In this document: positions 1-10,148 of the stretch, piece after piece | Layout: each line of letters starts with the position of its first letter | Numbering within the stretch: the first letter of the stretch is position 1 | Source of the DNA: Acidobacteriota bacterium | GTDB lineage: Bacteria; Acidobacteriota; Blastocatellia; Pyrinomonadales; Pyrinomonadaceae | Length of the DNA: 64,000 bases | Assembly (NCBI GenBank): GCA_019239425.1 | Contig: JAFAZX010000015.1 | Span: 1 to 64,000, forward strand | Direction: 5' to 3' | The notes under the pieces: generated by a model | What the model was told of the DNA's origin: nothing | Database searches by the model: none | The model's input: the letters and a program-made list of their open reading frames with translations, nothing else | Program-made: the position numbers and the translations under genes

Positions 1-258
1 GTTCGACCCCGGGTTGGGGTTGCCGCCGATGGCGCGGAAGCCGTTGGCGGTCGTCCCCTGGAAGGTCGAGTTGCTGTAGGTCAGCCCGCCCGAGGTGGCC
101 GTCGCGCCGGGGGCGCAGGCCGCCCCGAAGCAGCCGTTGGTAAAGCCCGCAATGAACACCTCGTCGGCGCGCGCCTGCTGCCCGGCGAGGGCGATAAAGG
201 CGAGGGCGACGAGGCTGAGTGCGAACGGTTTAACCATCGCGAGAGTTCGGTTAATCAT
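1..258 (-). CDS. Exported protein, C-terminus outside window (probable PEP-CTERM family)
   Basis: Only the first 86 codons are present; the gene runs off the left edge. The ATG at 258 is chosen because GGAGG lies about nine bases upstream; an in-frame ATG at 237 is the alternative. The product begins with a basic n-region, a hydrophobic stretch and an AxA-like cleavage site (QQARADE), so it is exported. The mature part starts EVFIAGFTNGCFG and is rich in Gly, Thr and Asn, like extracellular beta-sheet proteins. The next two genes have the same leader style and carry PEP-CTERM tails, so a third sorted surface protein is inferred. The tail itself is not visible. Confidence 0.7.
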   Translation of the reverse strand, partial: MINRTLAMVKPFALSLVALAFIALAGQQARADEVFIAGFTNGCFGAACAPGATATSGGLTYSNSTFQGTTANGFRAIGGNPNPGSN

Positions 259-694
259 TGTTTGGGTTCCTCCGTGTTCCTTACTGAGACCTTTTCGTTT
301 GCACTCCACCTAAACGGGACGGCCAGAAGCGCAGGAGCGGGGCAGCCCCTTAGCTTGAAGGCGAAAGGAAACCGCACTTTCCGACGCCGTTCGCGTAAAA
401 GACCGTGATCCGAGAGCTGAACGAATGTAAGGGCGGCGGGCCGGGGCAAAACGGCCTACAGCCTACGAAACCAAGCCACTTAGAGGCCTTACTTAGCCAG
501 TAAAGACTTAATTCCTCGGCGCTTTCAGAAAAGGTGGAAGGCAATTTACCGGCTTCCGGAAAAAATGTAAAGCTAAATTTTTGAAACGAAAGGGCGAAGT
601 CCGGCTCCGTACGCTAAATTTTAAGGCCGTGGACGAACCTTCCGCCCACGGCCTCACTTTGATCGATAGGCGCGGCCCCGAGTCGCCGGAGGCT
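259..694. other. Non-coding stretch between two PEP-CTERM-type genes
   Basis: About 435 bases with no credible ORF and visibly lower GC than the surrounding genes. It holds the terminator-like hairpin of the 695..1393 gene near 624-653 and presumably the promoter of the partial gene at 258. I searched by eye for a -24/-12 sigma54 promoter and for c-di-GMP riboswitch motifs and found none. Confidence 0.6.
624..653 (-). terminator. Rho-independent terminator of the 695..1393 gene
   Basis: Arms AGGCCGTGG and CCACGGCCT flank a 12-base loop. Read on the minus strand, the stem is followed by TTAAAATTTA. It sits about 40 bases after the stop codon. Confidence 0.7.
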
Positions 695-1393
695 TTAAGC
701 CTTCTTCGTCCGGCGGCGTGCGCGGGCGGCGATGCCGGCGATGCCCGTTCCGAAAAGGATCATGGTCGCCGGCTCAGGGACGGCCGCGGGGGCCGTGGGG
801 CCCTGGCCGAGCTTGAAGTTGGTGAAAGAGCCGGTGTCGTCGCTCGTGCTGGCGAACAGTCCGAGCCGTAGGTTCGGATTCGCAAAGAAGACGGCCTGGA
901 GCCGCGCCGCCTGGATGGCGTCGAGGGCGAAGACGCGGTCGCCGTGCCCTTGCCCGTTCTGCTCGTTGCCGAAGTCGATGGGCGCGGCCAGAGAACCCTG
1001 GAAGAGCACCTGCCCGTTCGAGCCGTAGGCCGTCAGCACGAGGCTGTTCAGGGTCAGGTCGTTGTCCGGGTCTTCCGTGTCCATGAAGATGCGCAGTTGG
1101 CCCGCGTTGGTGATGCCCGCTTGCCCGAAGGTGAGCGTCTTCGTGTGCACGCCGTTCTTGGCGTCGCCCGACCTTACGTCTTTGCTGCCGTTCCAACTCA
1201 CCCCGCCGGCGGCGTTGCTGGTGCTACCCGGCGACTGGATGGAGAGGATGGATTCGGGCTGGTGCCCGACGCCGCCCGAAGGGGCGGTCGCGTTCGGCAG
1301 GTAGATGATGTCGGCGCGCGCCTGAGAGCCGGCTAGGGCGACGAAGAGCACGGCCGCGGTGCTCAAGAGAAGAGTTCTGAGACGGTTAGTCAC
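695..1393 (-). CDS. PEP-CTERM sorting-domain protein
   Basis: A 232-residue exported protein. It has a signal peptide (LLLSTAAVLFVALAGSQARA), a Gly/Asn/Thr-rich beta-type body and a C-terminal VPEPATMILFGTGIAGIAAR tail followed by a basic cluster. This is the tripartite PEP-CTERM signal: VPEP, membrane helix, Arg/Lys end. In known systems exosortase EpsH/XrtA recognises and cleaves it; no exosortase lies in this window. The start is GTG at 1393, supported by a near-perfect AAGGAGG seven to nine bases upstream. The gene is monocistronic with its own terminator. The body has no domain I recognise, so the function is limited to an exported, envelope-sorted protein. Confidence 0.9.
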   Translation of the reverse strand: MTNRLRTLLLSTAAVLFVALAGSQARADIIYLPNATAPSGGVGHQPESILSIQSPGSTSNAAGGVSWNGSKDVRSGDAKNGVHTKTLTFGQAGITNAGQLRIFMDTEDPDNDLTLNSLVLTAYGSNGQVLFQGSLAAPIDFGNEQNGQGHGDRVFALDAIQAARLQAVFFANPNLRLGLFASTSDDTGSFTNFKLGQGPTAPAAVPEPATMILFGTGIAGIAARARRRTKKA

Positions 1394-1569
1394 GGTTGCG
1401 GACCTCCTTGGAAAACTTCGGGTGAAAAGTGAAACCTGCGTCAGAGACGCTTTGCCAATGGGGAAAAAGAGACTTCCGAGTTTCGCGAGGGGAACGAGCC
1501 ACGTCTGAATCTTTACCTAACATTTGTATAGAAACTGTAAATCGCGACCACCTTCCAGACATAAATATA

Positions 1570-1602
1570 GAGGCCGCGGACGAACGGTTCGTCCGCGGCC
1601 TC
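1570..1602 (-). terminator. Rho-independent terminator of the 1642..2283 gene
   Basis: A perfect 16-bp stem (GAGGCCGCGGACGAAC and its complement) around a single central base. On the minus strand it is followed by the AT-rich TATATTTATG. It lies about 40 bases past the stop codon. Confidence 0.8.
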
Positions 1603-1641
1603 GCTTCGCTCAAACTAACGCGGCCCCGAGTCTTGACTGGG

Positions 1642-2283
1642 TTAGGCTTTCTTTGTCCGGCGGCGTGCGCGGGCGGCGATGCCGGCCAGGCCCGTGCCGA
1701 AGAGGATCATCGTCATCGGCTCGGGGACGGCGCTGGGCGCGCCGGGGCGGCCCACGTCGCTGCCCGAGCCGTTGGCGCCGACGCGCTGGAAGCGGACGTA
1801 GATGGAGTTGGCGATCTGCTGCTCCGTCAGGCTGCCGAAATTGCCGTGGCCGACGACGGTAAAGGTCAGACTCTTCCCCGGGTCGAGCGCGCTGTTCGGG
1901 AAGCCGTTGGTAAAGGCGCCGTTGTTCGAGGTCGTGAAGCCGAAGTCGAGCACCGCGCCGTTGAACTGCGGGACGTTGCCGAGGTCGGTGTCCCTGAAAG
2001 TGAAATCGGTGTCAGAGAGGTTGGTCACGCTGCCGGTGAACCCGTTGATGTTACCGGCACCGATGTCGAATCCGACTCCGCTGACTGTCGCGGCGAAGGG
2101 CGACGTGTTCGTGATGGTGAAGGTGAAGGTCTGAGTCGCCGCGTTGTAAGAAGTGTTCACGACGGCCGTCGAGAGGTTGCCGGTGCTGTTGCCGACAATG
2201 TTGATGGTGTCGGCGCGGGCCACCGAACTCAGGGCGAAGATCGCGACGGCAGCTGCGGTCGTGAGCAAAGCTTTTTTAAACAT
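1642..2283 (-). CDS. PEP-CTERM sorting-domain protein
   Basis: A 213-residue exported protein with a signal peptide ending SSVARA. The body is beta-rich (TFTFTITNTSPFAATVSGVG) and resembles exported structural or adhesive proteins. The C-terminal tail VPEPMTMILFGTGLAGIAAR is followed by RARRRTKKA, almost identical to the tail of 695..1393. The near-identity of tails with unrelated bodies fits a shared sorting cassette. The ATG start is preceded by GGGAGATAAGG. A 250-base leader separates it from murJ upstream, so it probably has its own promoter. The specific role is unknown. Confidence 0.9.
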   Translation of the reverse strand: MFKKALLTTAAAVAIFALSSVARADTINIVGNSTGNLSTAVVNTSYNAATQTFTFTITNTSPFAATVSGVGFDIGAGNINGFTGSVTNLSDTDFTFRDTDLGNVPQFNGAVLDFGFTTSNNGAFTNGFPNSALDPGKSLTFTVVGHGNFGSLTEQQIANSIYVRFQRVGANGSGSDVGRPGAPSAVPEPMTMILFGTGLAGIAARARRRTKKA

Positions 2284-2537
2284 CGTTACCTTATCTCCCC
2301 GTAAGAGTGATTGAAGCTGCGGCCCTCTCGCGTGGCGTGAGCGAAGAGGGCTGGAAGAAAAGAGCGGGTTTCAAGTCGCGAGAACTATCGTCTCGTCCCA
2401 TCCTGTCGGGTCTACAACCCTGTCCTGTCAGGTAGAGATGAGCAATAAAAATGTTTTTCCAGGAACGAGGTGGCGTGAGAGTAGACGGAAAATTCTCGCG
2501 CGTCAACTTAATTCTTCGTGACGCGCGGCCGGCGCGT

Positions 2538-4322
2538 CTAACCCAGCCGCCGCCCGAGAATCTTCGTAAAACGCCCGACGACGGCGCGCGATTCGGGCAG
2601 GCCCCAGAGCGAGGTGACGGCGAAGTAGAGCAGCCCGTACGGCGTCAGCACCAGCACCGCGAGGATGATCGGGTGTACGCCGCCGAGCAGAAACTTCAAA
2701 CCCCACGCGACGGCCGCGCTCAGGCCCGCCGACGCCCAGAGCTTCGAGACGTACGAGAGCGGCAGCCCCGTCCGGCCGATGCGCCGGTTGAGTCCGCGCC
2801 TGAGCAGCGCGAACTCGACCCACCCGGCGAGGCCCGCCGAGGCCGTCAGCCCCACCGCGCCCCACTGGCGTGAGACCCCGAGCGCGTCGGGCAGGGGTAT
2901 CGAGAAGAGGTAGCCGAGCGCGGTCGTCAGGAAGACGCGCACGACGGCGAAGCGCAGGGGGCTGCGCGTGTCGTGCAGCGCGTAGAAGGTCGAGGCGTAG
3001 AGCCTTCCCAGCGTCGAGGCTAAGAGTCCCACGGCCGAGCCGGCGAGGATGGCCCAGACGTAGACGCTATCGGCGCGGCCGAACTTACCGTTCTGGTAGA
3101 GCGCCGCGACCATCACGTCGCCGAGCGCGAGGAAGCCCATCGAAGAGGGAACGATGAAGAGCGCGATCTGGCGCAGTCCCGCGTCGAGCCGCGTGCGCAG
3201 CCGTTCGGCGGCCACCTCCGTCTGCTCGCCCGCGACGCTCGAGGACATCTCGGGCAGCTCCGCGGCCGAGACCGAGATGCCGAAGAGGCTGACGGGCAGC
3301 GTGTAGAGGCTCTGCGCGTAGCCGAGCGCGGCGACGGCGCCGTCGCCGAGCCAGCTCGCGAGCCAGGCGTCCACGAACGCGGATATCTGCACGACGCCGC
3401 GGCTGACGAAGACGGGCACGAAGTTCTTCAAGACCGTCCGCACGTGCCGGTTCCCGAGCCCGAGCGCGAGGCGCGCGCGCTTCAGAAGCATCAGCACCGT
3501 CGGCAACTGCACCGCGAACTGGAGCGCGCTCCCGATGACGGAGCCCCAGGCCGCGTAGGCCGCGACGTTGCCCCACAGTCTGAGGTCTGTGAGCGGCACG
3601 CCGCGCGAAGGCCAGCCCGCCCACGCGAGCGCCGCGATGAGCGCGAGGTTCCAGACGATGGGCGCGGTGTAGGAGAGGAAGAAGCGGCGGTGGCTGTTGA
3701 GCACGCCGAGGCACCAGGCCGAAAGCACGAGCAGCCCCGCGCCGGGGAAGAAGATGCGCACGAGCCGCTCGGTGAGGTCGCGCTTCTCGCCCTGGAAGCC
3801 CATCGCGATGGCGTTGATGAGCAGCGGCGTCGATAGCACGCCGACGAGCACGAGCAGAGAGACGACGAGCGCGAGCAGCGTGAAGACGGCCCAGGCGACA
3901 CGGTCTGCCTCCTCCCTGTCCTGCTCCTTGCCCGCGAGCAGGCGCGCGTAGACGGGGATGAAGGAGGCCGAGAGCGCGCCTTCGCCGAAGACGTTCTGGA
4001 GGAAGTTCGGGATGCGGAAGGCCGCGTTGAAGGCGTCCATCGCGGCGGAGGTGCCGAGGAAGTAGCCGAAGATTCTCTGGCGGATGACGCCGACGATGCG
4101 GCTCAGCAGAATCCCGGCGCCGACGAGGAAGGCGCCCTTGCCCGTGCTGAAGGTCTTGCGCTCGCCGCGGGCGCGGACGGCCTCGGCGGGGAACTCGCCG
4201 GTGGCCGCGCCGACCTGCGCCTCCCTCTGCCCCGCGAGCAGGTCGGACTCGCCGTGCTCGGCGTCCAGGGGGCCGCGCACGCGCCCCGCCTTCTCCTCTT
4301 CGCCCTCTGCGTCTCGTCTCAT
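2538..4322 (-). CDS. murJ: Lipid II flippase MurJ (MviN family)
   Basis: MurJ moves lipid II across the inner membrane for peptidoglycan synthesis. From about residue 60 the protein shows the family start (FLVGAGILLSRIVGVIRQRI), AMDAFNAAFRIPNFLQNVFG, GEGALSASFIPVY and about 14 hydrophobic segments, ending in a short basic tail. The annotated start adds about 60 hydrophilic residues (Glu/Arg-rich) before the core, longer than usual, and has only a weak GAGAAG upstream. A later start is therefore possible. The gene begins 30 bases after the response regulator stop, so the two are probably co-transcribed. Confidence 0.92.
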   Translation of the reverse strand: MRRDAEGEEEKAGRVRGPLDAEHGESDLLAGQREAQVGAATGEFPAEAVRARGERKTFSTGKGAFLVGAGILLSRIVGVIRQRIFGYFLGTSAAMDAFNAAFRIPNFLQNVFGEGALSASFIPVYARLLAGKEQDREEADRVAWAVFTLLALVVSLLVLVGVLSTPLLINAIAMGFQGEKRDLTERLVRIFFPGAGLLVLSAWCLGVLNSHRRFFLSYTAPIVWNLALIAALAWAGWPSRGVPLTDLRLWGNVAAYAAWGSVIGSALQFAVQLPTVLMLLKRARLALGLGNRHVRTVLKNFVPVFVSRGVVQISAFVDAWLASWLGDGAVAALGYAQSLYTLPVSLFGISVSAAELPEMSSSVAGEQTEVAAERLRTRLDAGLRQIALFIVPSSMGFLALGDVMVAALYQNGKFGRADSVYVWAILAGSAVGLLASTLGRLYASTFYALHDTRSPLRFAVVRVFLTTALGYLFSIPLPDALGVSRQWGAVGLTASAGLAGWVEFALLRRGLNRRIGRTGLPLSYVSKLWASAGLSAAVAWGLKFLLGGVHPIILAVLVLTPYGLLYFAVTSLWGLPESRAVVGRFTKILGRRLG

Positions 4323-4352
4323 CCGGCTTCTCGGGTGTACGCCCCGACCTTC

Positions 4353-5729
<1,377 letters not shown>

Positions 5730-5736
5730 AAAAGTT

Positions 5737-5822
5737 AAGTGATAAGTGATTAGTGATAAGTGATAAGAGAAGGCAAGGCCCGCCCTTCCTTCTTATCACT
5801 TATCACTAATCACTTATCACTT
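5737..5822. repeat. Hairpin repeat, AGTGATA heptad class
   Basis: Two perfectly complementary 32-base arms (5737-5768 and 5791-5822) built from AAGTGAT/TAGTGAT heptads around a 22-base GC-rich loop. It is wedged between the pilin operon terminator and the response regulator start codon, so it lies in the regulator's 5' region. Confidence 0.9.
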
Positions 5823-5879
5823 CGTCAGTGGCGGATGGTAGCGACGGGCGCGAAGGGGTGTCAAGGCGGGAAAGGTCGA

Positions 5880-5917
5880 GCGGCGTGCGCGAGGGCTTGA
5901 GTCCTCGCGCACGCCGC
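5880..5917 (-). terminator. Terminator-like hairpin after the minor pilin operon
   Basis: A perfect 15-bp GC-rich stem (GCGGCGTGCGCGAGG) with an 8-base loop, 28 bases past the pilX-like stop codon. No T-run follows on the minus strand, so termination efficiency is uncertain. Confidence 0.55.
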
Positions 5918-5944
5918 CTGAGTGTAGGGGTTGTGCCGGCCGGC

Positions 5945-7216
5945 TTACTTCTCGATGATGCCGACGACGCGGTTGCCGAGCGTATCCATCGCCTTCCTCA
6001 CCCAGTCGGAGTCGTAGCCGACGAGCGAGTTGCCGCCGCCCGCGGTCGTGATGGACGGCGAGCCGAACCCGCCCGCGCCGGTGTAGGAGCCGGTGAGCGA
6101 GTCGTAGTTGTGCTGGAAGTTCGCCAGGACGACGGCGCCGGTCGTGTCGGGGTTGCCGTTGCGGGCGACGACTCCGTCGCCGAGCGCGAGGATAACGCCG
6201 TGGAACTTGGTGCTGCCGCCCTGACTCCAGGTGCCGGTCACGATCATAAGTCCCGCCCCGTCGCCCCCGGCGTCGCCGTCCACGAAGCTGAACTTCGGGC
6301 TTGAGGTCGAGCCGTAGTCGGACGGGTTCAGCCGCCCCGCCGCCGCCGCCTTGGCCCTCATCGCGGTGAGGAAGGCGCGGGCCTGAGTGGCGTTCCCAAG
6401 CCAGCTCTGAAGGGCCGACGGGCTCAGCTTCGCCAGTAGCGTCTGGCCGGAGACGTTCTGGTTATCGTGGTTGATGGCGGCCTCGCCCTTTCCCTGCGCG
6501 TTGCCGGGCGGGGCGCCGAAGCCGTCGCCCGCGTCGTAATCCGCCGTGTTGGTGACGACGAAGGCCGGAAGGGGCGGCGCCAGCCCGGCGAGGTCGTTGC
6601 CTGTCCACTCGTGCGGGTTACTGCTGCCGAGGGTGAACGCGGTCATGCCCGTCGTGTCCGTGTCGTTGCTGCGGATGGCGATGGCCGCGCGCGCCGTGAA
6701 GTCGAACGGGAAGTTGTCCACCATCATCTCCATCACCTTGACGGCACCCCGCGGCCCGCGCCCGACCGACCGAATGAGCAGGTAGCGCGGTGAGTAATTG
6801 GCCGCGATGTTGGCGCCGGCCGTCAGGCTCGGGTCGGTCACCGTCAGCGTGTATGAGAGGTTGGTGCCGAGGGGCCGCGGCATGCTCCCGAGCCACTGCG
6901 AGAGGTCGTTGCCGCTGTTGACGCACACGGCGGCCGTGCCGCAGGCGAAGGTGTGGAAGTCGGACGCCAGCCCGTTCACGGTCGAGGCGCGGTTGTGGCG
7001 GACGACCGACAGCGCGGCCTGGAGTCCGGCGTCGGCGGCGTAGTAGGCCTGCACCTCGGCCGTGGCGTCGGTGGCGTTCGAGACCGTCATGCCGGCGGTC
7101 GCGATGAGCGCGCCGCCCGCGGCGAGCAGCAGCATCGCGATCAGCAGGGACATGACGAGGGCGGCGCCGCGCTCGCCGCGGCGGCCGCGTCCGTGTTCAC
7201 TGGGCTTGCTTCTCAT
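5945..7216 (-). CDS. PilX-like minor pilin / pilus assembly protein
   Basis: A 423-residue protein with a short basic leader, then GERGAALVMSLLIAMLLLAAGG and ADAGLQAALSVVRHN. This is the PilX N-terminal pattern: a single helix that anchors the protein in membrane and pilus, followed by a globular periplasmic domain. Minor pilins of this type prime assembly and sit at the fibre tip. It is the last gene of a four-gene set (fimT-, pilV-, pilW-, pilX-like) with gaps of 14-33 bases. The start has GGGAG about ten bases upstream. It is longer than classic PilX; the extra length is in a Gly/Asn-rich C-terminal domain that I do not recognise. Confidence 0.85.
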   Translation of the reverse strand: MRSKPSEHGRGRRGERGAALVMSLLIAMLLLAAGGALIATAGMTVSNATDATAEVQAYYAADAGLQAALSVVRHNRASTVNGLASDFHTFACGTAAVCVNSGNDLSQWLGSMPRPLGTNLSYTLTVTDPSLTAGANIAANYSPRYLLIRSVGRGPRGAVKVMEMMVDNFPFDFTARAAIAIRSNDTDTTGMTAFTLGSSNPHEWTGNDLAGLAPPLPAFVVTNTADYDAGDGFGAPPGNAQGKGEAAINHDNQNVSGQTLLAKLSPSALQSWLGNATQARAFLTAMRAKAAAAGRLNPSDYGSTSSPKFSFVDGDAGGDGAGLMIVTGTWSQGGSTKFHGVILALGDGVVARNGNPDTTGAVVLANFQHNYDSLTGSYTGAGGFGSPSITTAGGGNSLVGYDSDWVRKAMDTLGNRVVGIIEK

Positions 7217-7249
7217 CTCCGGTAGTCTCCCGAGGGCGCGCCGCCCTCG

Positions 7250-7915
7250 TCAGTTGTTGAGCAGGAGGTTGCGCAGCACGACCTCCGAGACCAGCTCCGT
7301 CTGCGAAGGCGGCTGGTAGCCGGGCTGCCCGGACTTGCCGACGGCCCGCAGCGTGACCGTCACGGTGATCTTGACCTTCTGCGCCTGCGAGGCGTTGAGG
7401 GTCGTCGTCCCGTCCGGCTTGACGTACACGAACTGAAGGTTGTCGATGCGGTTGGCGAGCTGCGAGATGGCGTTCCCGCTGTTGATGTCCTGCCGCGTGA
7501 TGAGTCGCTGGACGACGCCGGTGTCGTCCGTGTCGCTGATGATGGCGTAGACGACGTCCTCGCCCGCGTCGGCCGTGTCGGAGTCGCAGGCCAGGTTGGT
7601 GGTGCAGATGGCGTTGAGGTTCGAGCGGATGCGGATCGAGGTGTCGTCCGAGTCGTCTGCCACCAGCCCGTTGTTCGACAGCCCGAGGCCGGCGTTCGAA
7701 ATCTCGCGCGACATGGCCTGGAGCGCGCGCTGCACGTCGGCCACCGCCTCGGCGCGCTGGTTCTCGCGCTGGCGGACGAACATGGACATGGCGAGCAGGC
7801 GGGTGGCGACCACCATGATGACCAGCGTCACGCCGATGGCGACCAGCAGCTCGACGAGCGAGAAGCCGGCCTCGCCCCGGCGCCCCCTGTCCTTCCTGTC
7901 ACTCACTGTTTGCAT
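7250..7915 (-). CDS. PilW-like minor pilin
   Basis: A 221-residue type IV prepilin-like protein. The class III signal is G-FSLVELLVAIG after a short charged leader (RRGEAGFSLVELLVA), with Glu at position 5 of the mature protein. The helix continues into VQRALQAMSREISNAGLGLS, the hallmark of the PilW/GspJ group. Prepilin peptidase (not in the window) would cleave and N-methylate it. GGGAGG upstream supports the ATG. It lies between the pilV-like and pilX-like genes and is presumably translated from the same mRNA. Confidence 0.88.
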   Translation of the reverse strand: MQTVSDRKDRGRRGEAGFSLVELLVAIGVTLVIMVVATRLLAMSMFVRQRENQRAEAVADVQRALQAMSREISNAGLGLSNNGLVADDSDDTSIRIRSNLNAICTTNLACDSDTADAGEDVVYAIISDTDDTGVVQRLITRQDINSGNAISQLANRIDNLQFVYVKPDGTTTLNASQAQKVKITVTVTLRAVGKSGQPGYQPPSQTELVSEVVLRNLLLNN

Positions 7916-7938
7916 GGCTCTCTTCCTCCCGCGCCGTC

Positions 7939-8421
7939 TCAGTTGTTGCCGACCGCGTCGGAGCTGCGCAGCATCAACAGGGTCACGCCCCCGGGGCTGA
8001 AGCGGCCGCCCACGGCCGCCGGCGTCACGGTTACGGTGATCGTCTTCTGCCGGCCCGTGGGGTTGGTCGTGGTGTCGTTGACGATAGTCGTCGTGACGCT
8101 GAAGGTGCGCTGGTCGGACACGTTCGCCGCGTTGCTGCCGCTCGTGACGGTCGTGGTGGTCGTGCCCGCCGCGAGCGCCGCGTTCGAGTAGCTCATGGAG
8201 CGCAGCTCCTCCATCCTCTCCTGCGCGATGGCGAGGGCGCGGGCGCGGTCGCTCGCCCCGCCGTTGAAGCTGGTCGAGAAGAGGAAGAGGCCGATGGCGC
8301 CGAAGCCGACGACGAGCGCGACGAAGAGCGCGATGACGGTTTCGAGGATGGTGAAGCCGGACTGCTCGCCACTGGCGCTCGCCGACCGGCCCCGGCTTCT
8401 GTTCGCGTTTGGTCTCGACAT
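7939..8421 (-). CDS. PilV-like minor pilin
   Basis: A 160-residue prepilin with the class III signal GEQSGFTILETVIALFVALV (Glu5 present), followed by ARALAIAQERMEELRSM, typical of PilV/GspI proteins. The ORF track starts at a GTG at 8430. I prefer the in-frame ATG at 8421 because GGGAGTGAG lies at a better distance. The fimT-like stop is 14 bases upstream, so translation is probably coupled within the operon. Confidence 0.87.
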   Translation of the reverse strand: MSRPNANRSRGRSASASGEQSGFTILETVIALFVALVVGFGAIGLFLFSTSFNGGASDRARALAIAQERMEELRSMSYSNAALAAGTTTTTVTSGSNAANVSDQRTFSVTTTIVNDTTTNPTGRQKTITVTVTPAAVGGRFSPGGVTLLMLRSSDAVGNN

Positions 8422-8435
8422 GGCTCTCACTCCCG

Positions 8436-9557
8436 CTACTGCGCGACGTTGAGGTAGATGGTCTGGGTTGACCCGCAGCCGCTGGGCGTGACGTCCAGGT
8501 TCCAGTTGCCGCGGTTGGTGTTCCCGTTCTGCACCGCGATGTGGATGTTGTTGCCGCTCACGGTGACGGTCAGGTGGTTGCCGTTGCCGGACTCGGAGAC
8601 CGTGAAGGGGAACGAACCCGTGCTGAACGTGACGGTGACGTCCGTGCTGGTCGGGGTGTTGTTGCCCCCGTTACGCAGCCCGATGCGCGACGTCGAACTG
8701 GAAGAGGGCGACAGCGTCATGGTGCACGGCACCGGAGTCGGTGTCGGCGTCGGAGTGGGCGTCGGCGTCGGCGTCGGGGTCGGCGTGGGAGTAGGCGTCG
8801 GCGTCGGGGTCGGGGTGGGCGTCGGTGTCGGCGTCGGTGTCGGCGTCGGAGTCGGCGTCGGCGTCGGCGTCGGGGTGGGCGTCGGCGTCGGCGTCGGAGT
8901 GGGCGTCGGAGTGGGCGTCGGCGTCGGTGTCGGAGTGGGCGTGGGCGCGACGCCGGCGGGGCCGAGCGCGCCCGTGTCGCCGTTGACGGGGTCGTAGTTG
9001 CCGGCGGTCAGCGAGACGGGCCTGCGATCCTGCGAGATTTCGCCCGCGGACGTGATGCCGATGACCGTCTGCTGCCCGCGCGAGTTGGTGAAGGTGATGC
9101 GGTAGGAGTTCGCCGTGCGCCCGTGCCAGTCGAAGGTGATGACGACCGGCGCGCCGGCCGTCGGGGTCGGGGTCGTCGTGCCGGTCGCGTCCGTCACCTC
9201 GATGTTGGTGATGGTCACGCCGTCGGGGAGGTTGAAGACGCGGTTCGTGGGCGTGCCGTCGTAGTTGCCGTCGAAGAAGACCGTGTAGCCGCCGGTCGAG
9301 CTGAAGGTGATCTTCGACTCGCCGCCGCCGAGCGTGCCGTGGCGCCGGATCGAGTCGAGGCGCGCCTTCTCGGTGTAGCCGGCGAACTGCTGCGCCGTGT
9401 TGGTCAGCCGCATGTGGTCGCGCGCGGAGGCGATCTGCATCACGGCGAAGCTCGTCACGATGGCGACGATGACTATCGTCAAGACGATCTGCAACATCGA
9501 GAAGCCGCGCTCGCCGCACCGGCCGCCGTTCGAAACCGCCCTCTTCTCCAAGTCCAT
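8436..9557 (-). CDS. FimT/GspH-like pilin with Thr-Pro stalk and distal beta domain
   Basis: A 373-residue protein. The N-terminus has a prepilin-like motif, [15 protein letters not shown], with Gln at mature position 5 where Glu is usual. A GspH/FimT-like region with [18 protein letters not shown] follows. Next comes a long Thr-Pro repeat of about 65 residues and a C-terminal domain of about 95 residues ([10 protein letters not shown]...[11 protein letters not shown]) with two Cys, resembling an Ig-like/BACON beta fold. I moved the start from 9644 to the ATG at 9557 because GGAGGAGG sits ideally before it and a sigma54 promoter lies further upstream. It is the first gene of the operon. The stalk and head suggest a surface-displayed tip adhesin; this is inference. 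Confidence 0.85.
   Translation of the reverse strand: MDLEKRAVSNGGRCGERGFSMLQIVLTIVIVAIVTSFAVMQIASARDHMRLTNTAQQFAGYTEKARLDSIRRHGTLGGGESKITFSSTGGYTVFFDGNYDGTPTNRVFNLPDGVTITNIEVTDATGTTTPTPTAGAPVVITFDWHGRTANSYRITFTNSRGQQTVIGITSAGEISQDRRPVSLTAGNYDPVNGDTGALGPAGVAPTPTPTPTPTPTPTPTPTPTPTPTPTPTPTPTPTPTPTPTPTPTPTPTPTPTPTPTPTPTPTPTPTPTPTPVPCTMTLSPSSSSTSRIGLRNGGNNTPTSTDVTVTFSTGSFPFTVSESGNGNHLTVTVSGNNIHIAVQNGNTNRGNWNLDVTPSGCGSTQTIYLNVAQ
8738..8946. repeat. Hexameric tandem repeat encoding (Thr-Pro)n
   Basis: About 200 bases of GTCGGC/GTGGGC/GTCGGA hexamers on the plus strand, read on the minus strand as alternating Thr and Pro codons within the FimT-like gene. Such tracts can change copy number by slippage without shifting the frame, because units are 6 bases. 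The plus-strand VGVG ORF across it is a shadow. Confidence 0.9.
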
Positions 9558-9628
9558 CTGACGCCTCCTCCGCAATCCTTTCGCCTCGCCGGCCCGACAG
9601 GACGTACGGGGCCGGCGTACATGCCTGG

Positions 9629-9643
9629 GCAAAGTCGGTGCCA
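9629..9643 (-). promoter_or_regulatory. Sigma54 (-24/-12) promoter of the minor pilin operon
   Basis: On the minus strand the sequence reads TGGCAC-CGACT-TTGC. It matches the TGGCAC-N5-TTGC consensus exactly, with the GG and GC doublets at the required spacing. The expected transcription start is about 12 bases further, near 9617, giving a leader of about 60 bases to the ATG at 9557. It fits the NtrC-type regulator gene located just past the operon. Confidence 0.85.
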
Positions 9644-10148
9644 ATGGCTTTCGCGGCGGAAATGGCGCGGTCTGCGGAGAGGGCGTGCGCGCGCGGCGTC
9701 ACCTTCCGTGACAAGTTGAGAAGCCGGCTTCACAGTCGCTGCCTCCCCCGCGCGTTTGTGGAAGGGTGGCGGGGAAGTTCCTGGAAACGTCGGGCGCAAT
9801 TCCGTCGGAGTGTCGAGGACGGAGGCGCGTTACATAGCCTTGTTACCGACCGAAACAGGAGGGCGATTCGCGACCGAGTTGGGCTTCGCACGCGACACGC
9901 GCGTGCGCGCGGCGCAAGTCTCGAAGGACACAAAGGTTTACCGGCGGCGCGGCCCGTCGCGCCGGGCGGCGGCTTGTGAATTGCTCTTCGGCGGGGCGGG
10001 CGCGCCTTACGTGCGCGCCCTTCGCGGCGGCAGTCCGGCAGGTGCGGTGCGGCGCTTTGCATCTCGGGCACCCTCCCGGACGCCAAACACAAACCCGCGA
10101 GAATCGCCGCGGCGCGTGCGGTCCGCACATCGCGCGCGCGGGCGAGGA

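Noticed and set aside
259-2537. Sigma54 promoters before the PEP-CTERM genes (PrsR-type control)
   Set aside because: No TGGC-N8-TGC element in correct register was found by eye in the three upstream regions.
8458-8997. Plus-strand ORF with long Val-Gly repeats opposite the FimT-like gene
   Set aside because: It is the antisense reading of the (Thr-Pro)n hexamer repeat. The minus-strand frame has a pilin signal, a Shine-Dalgarno and operon context.
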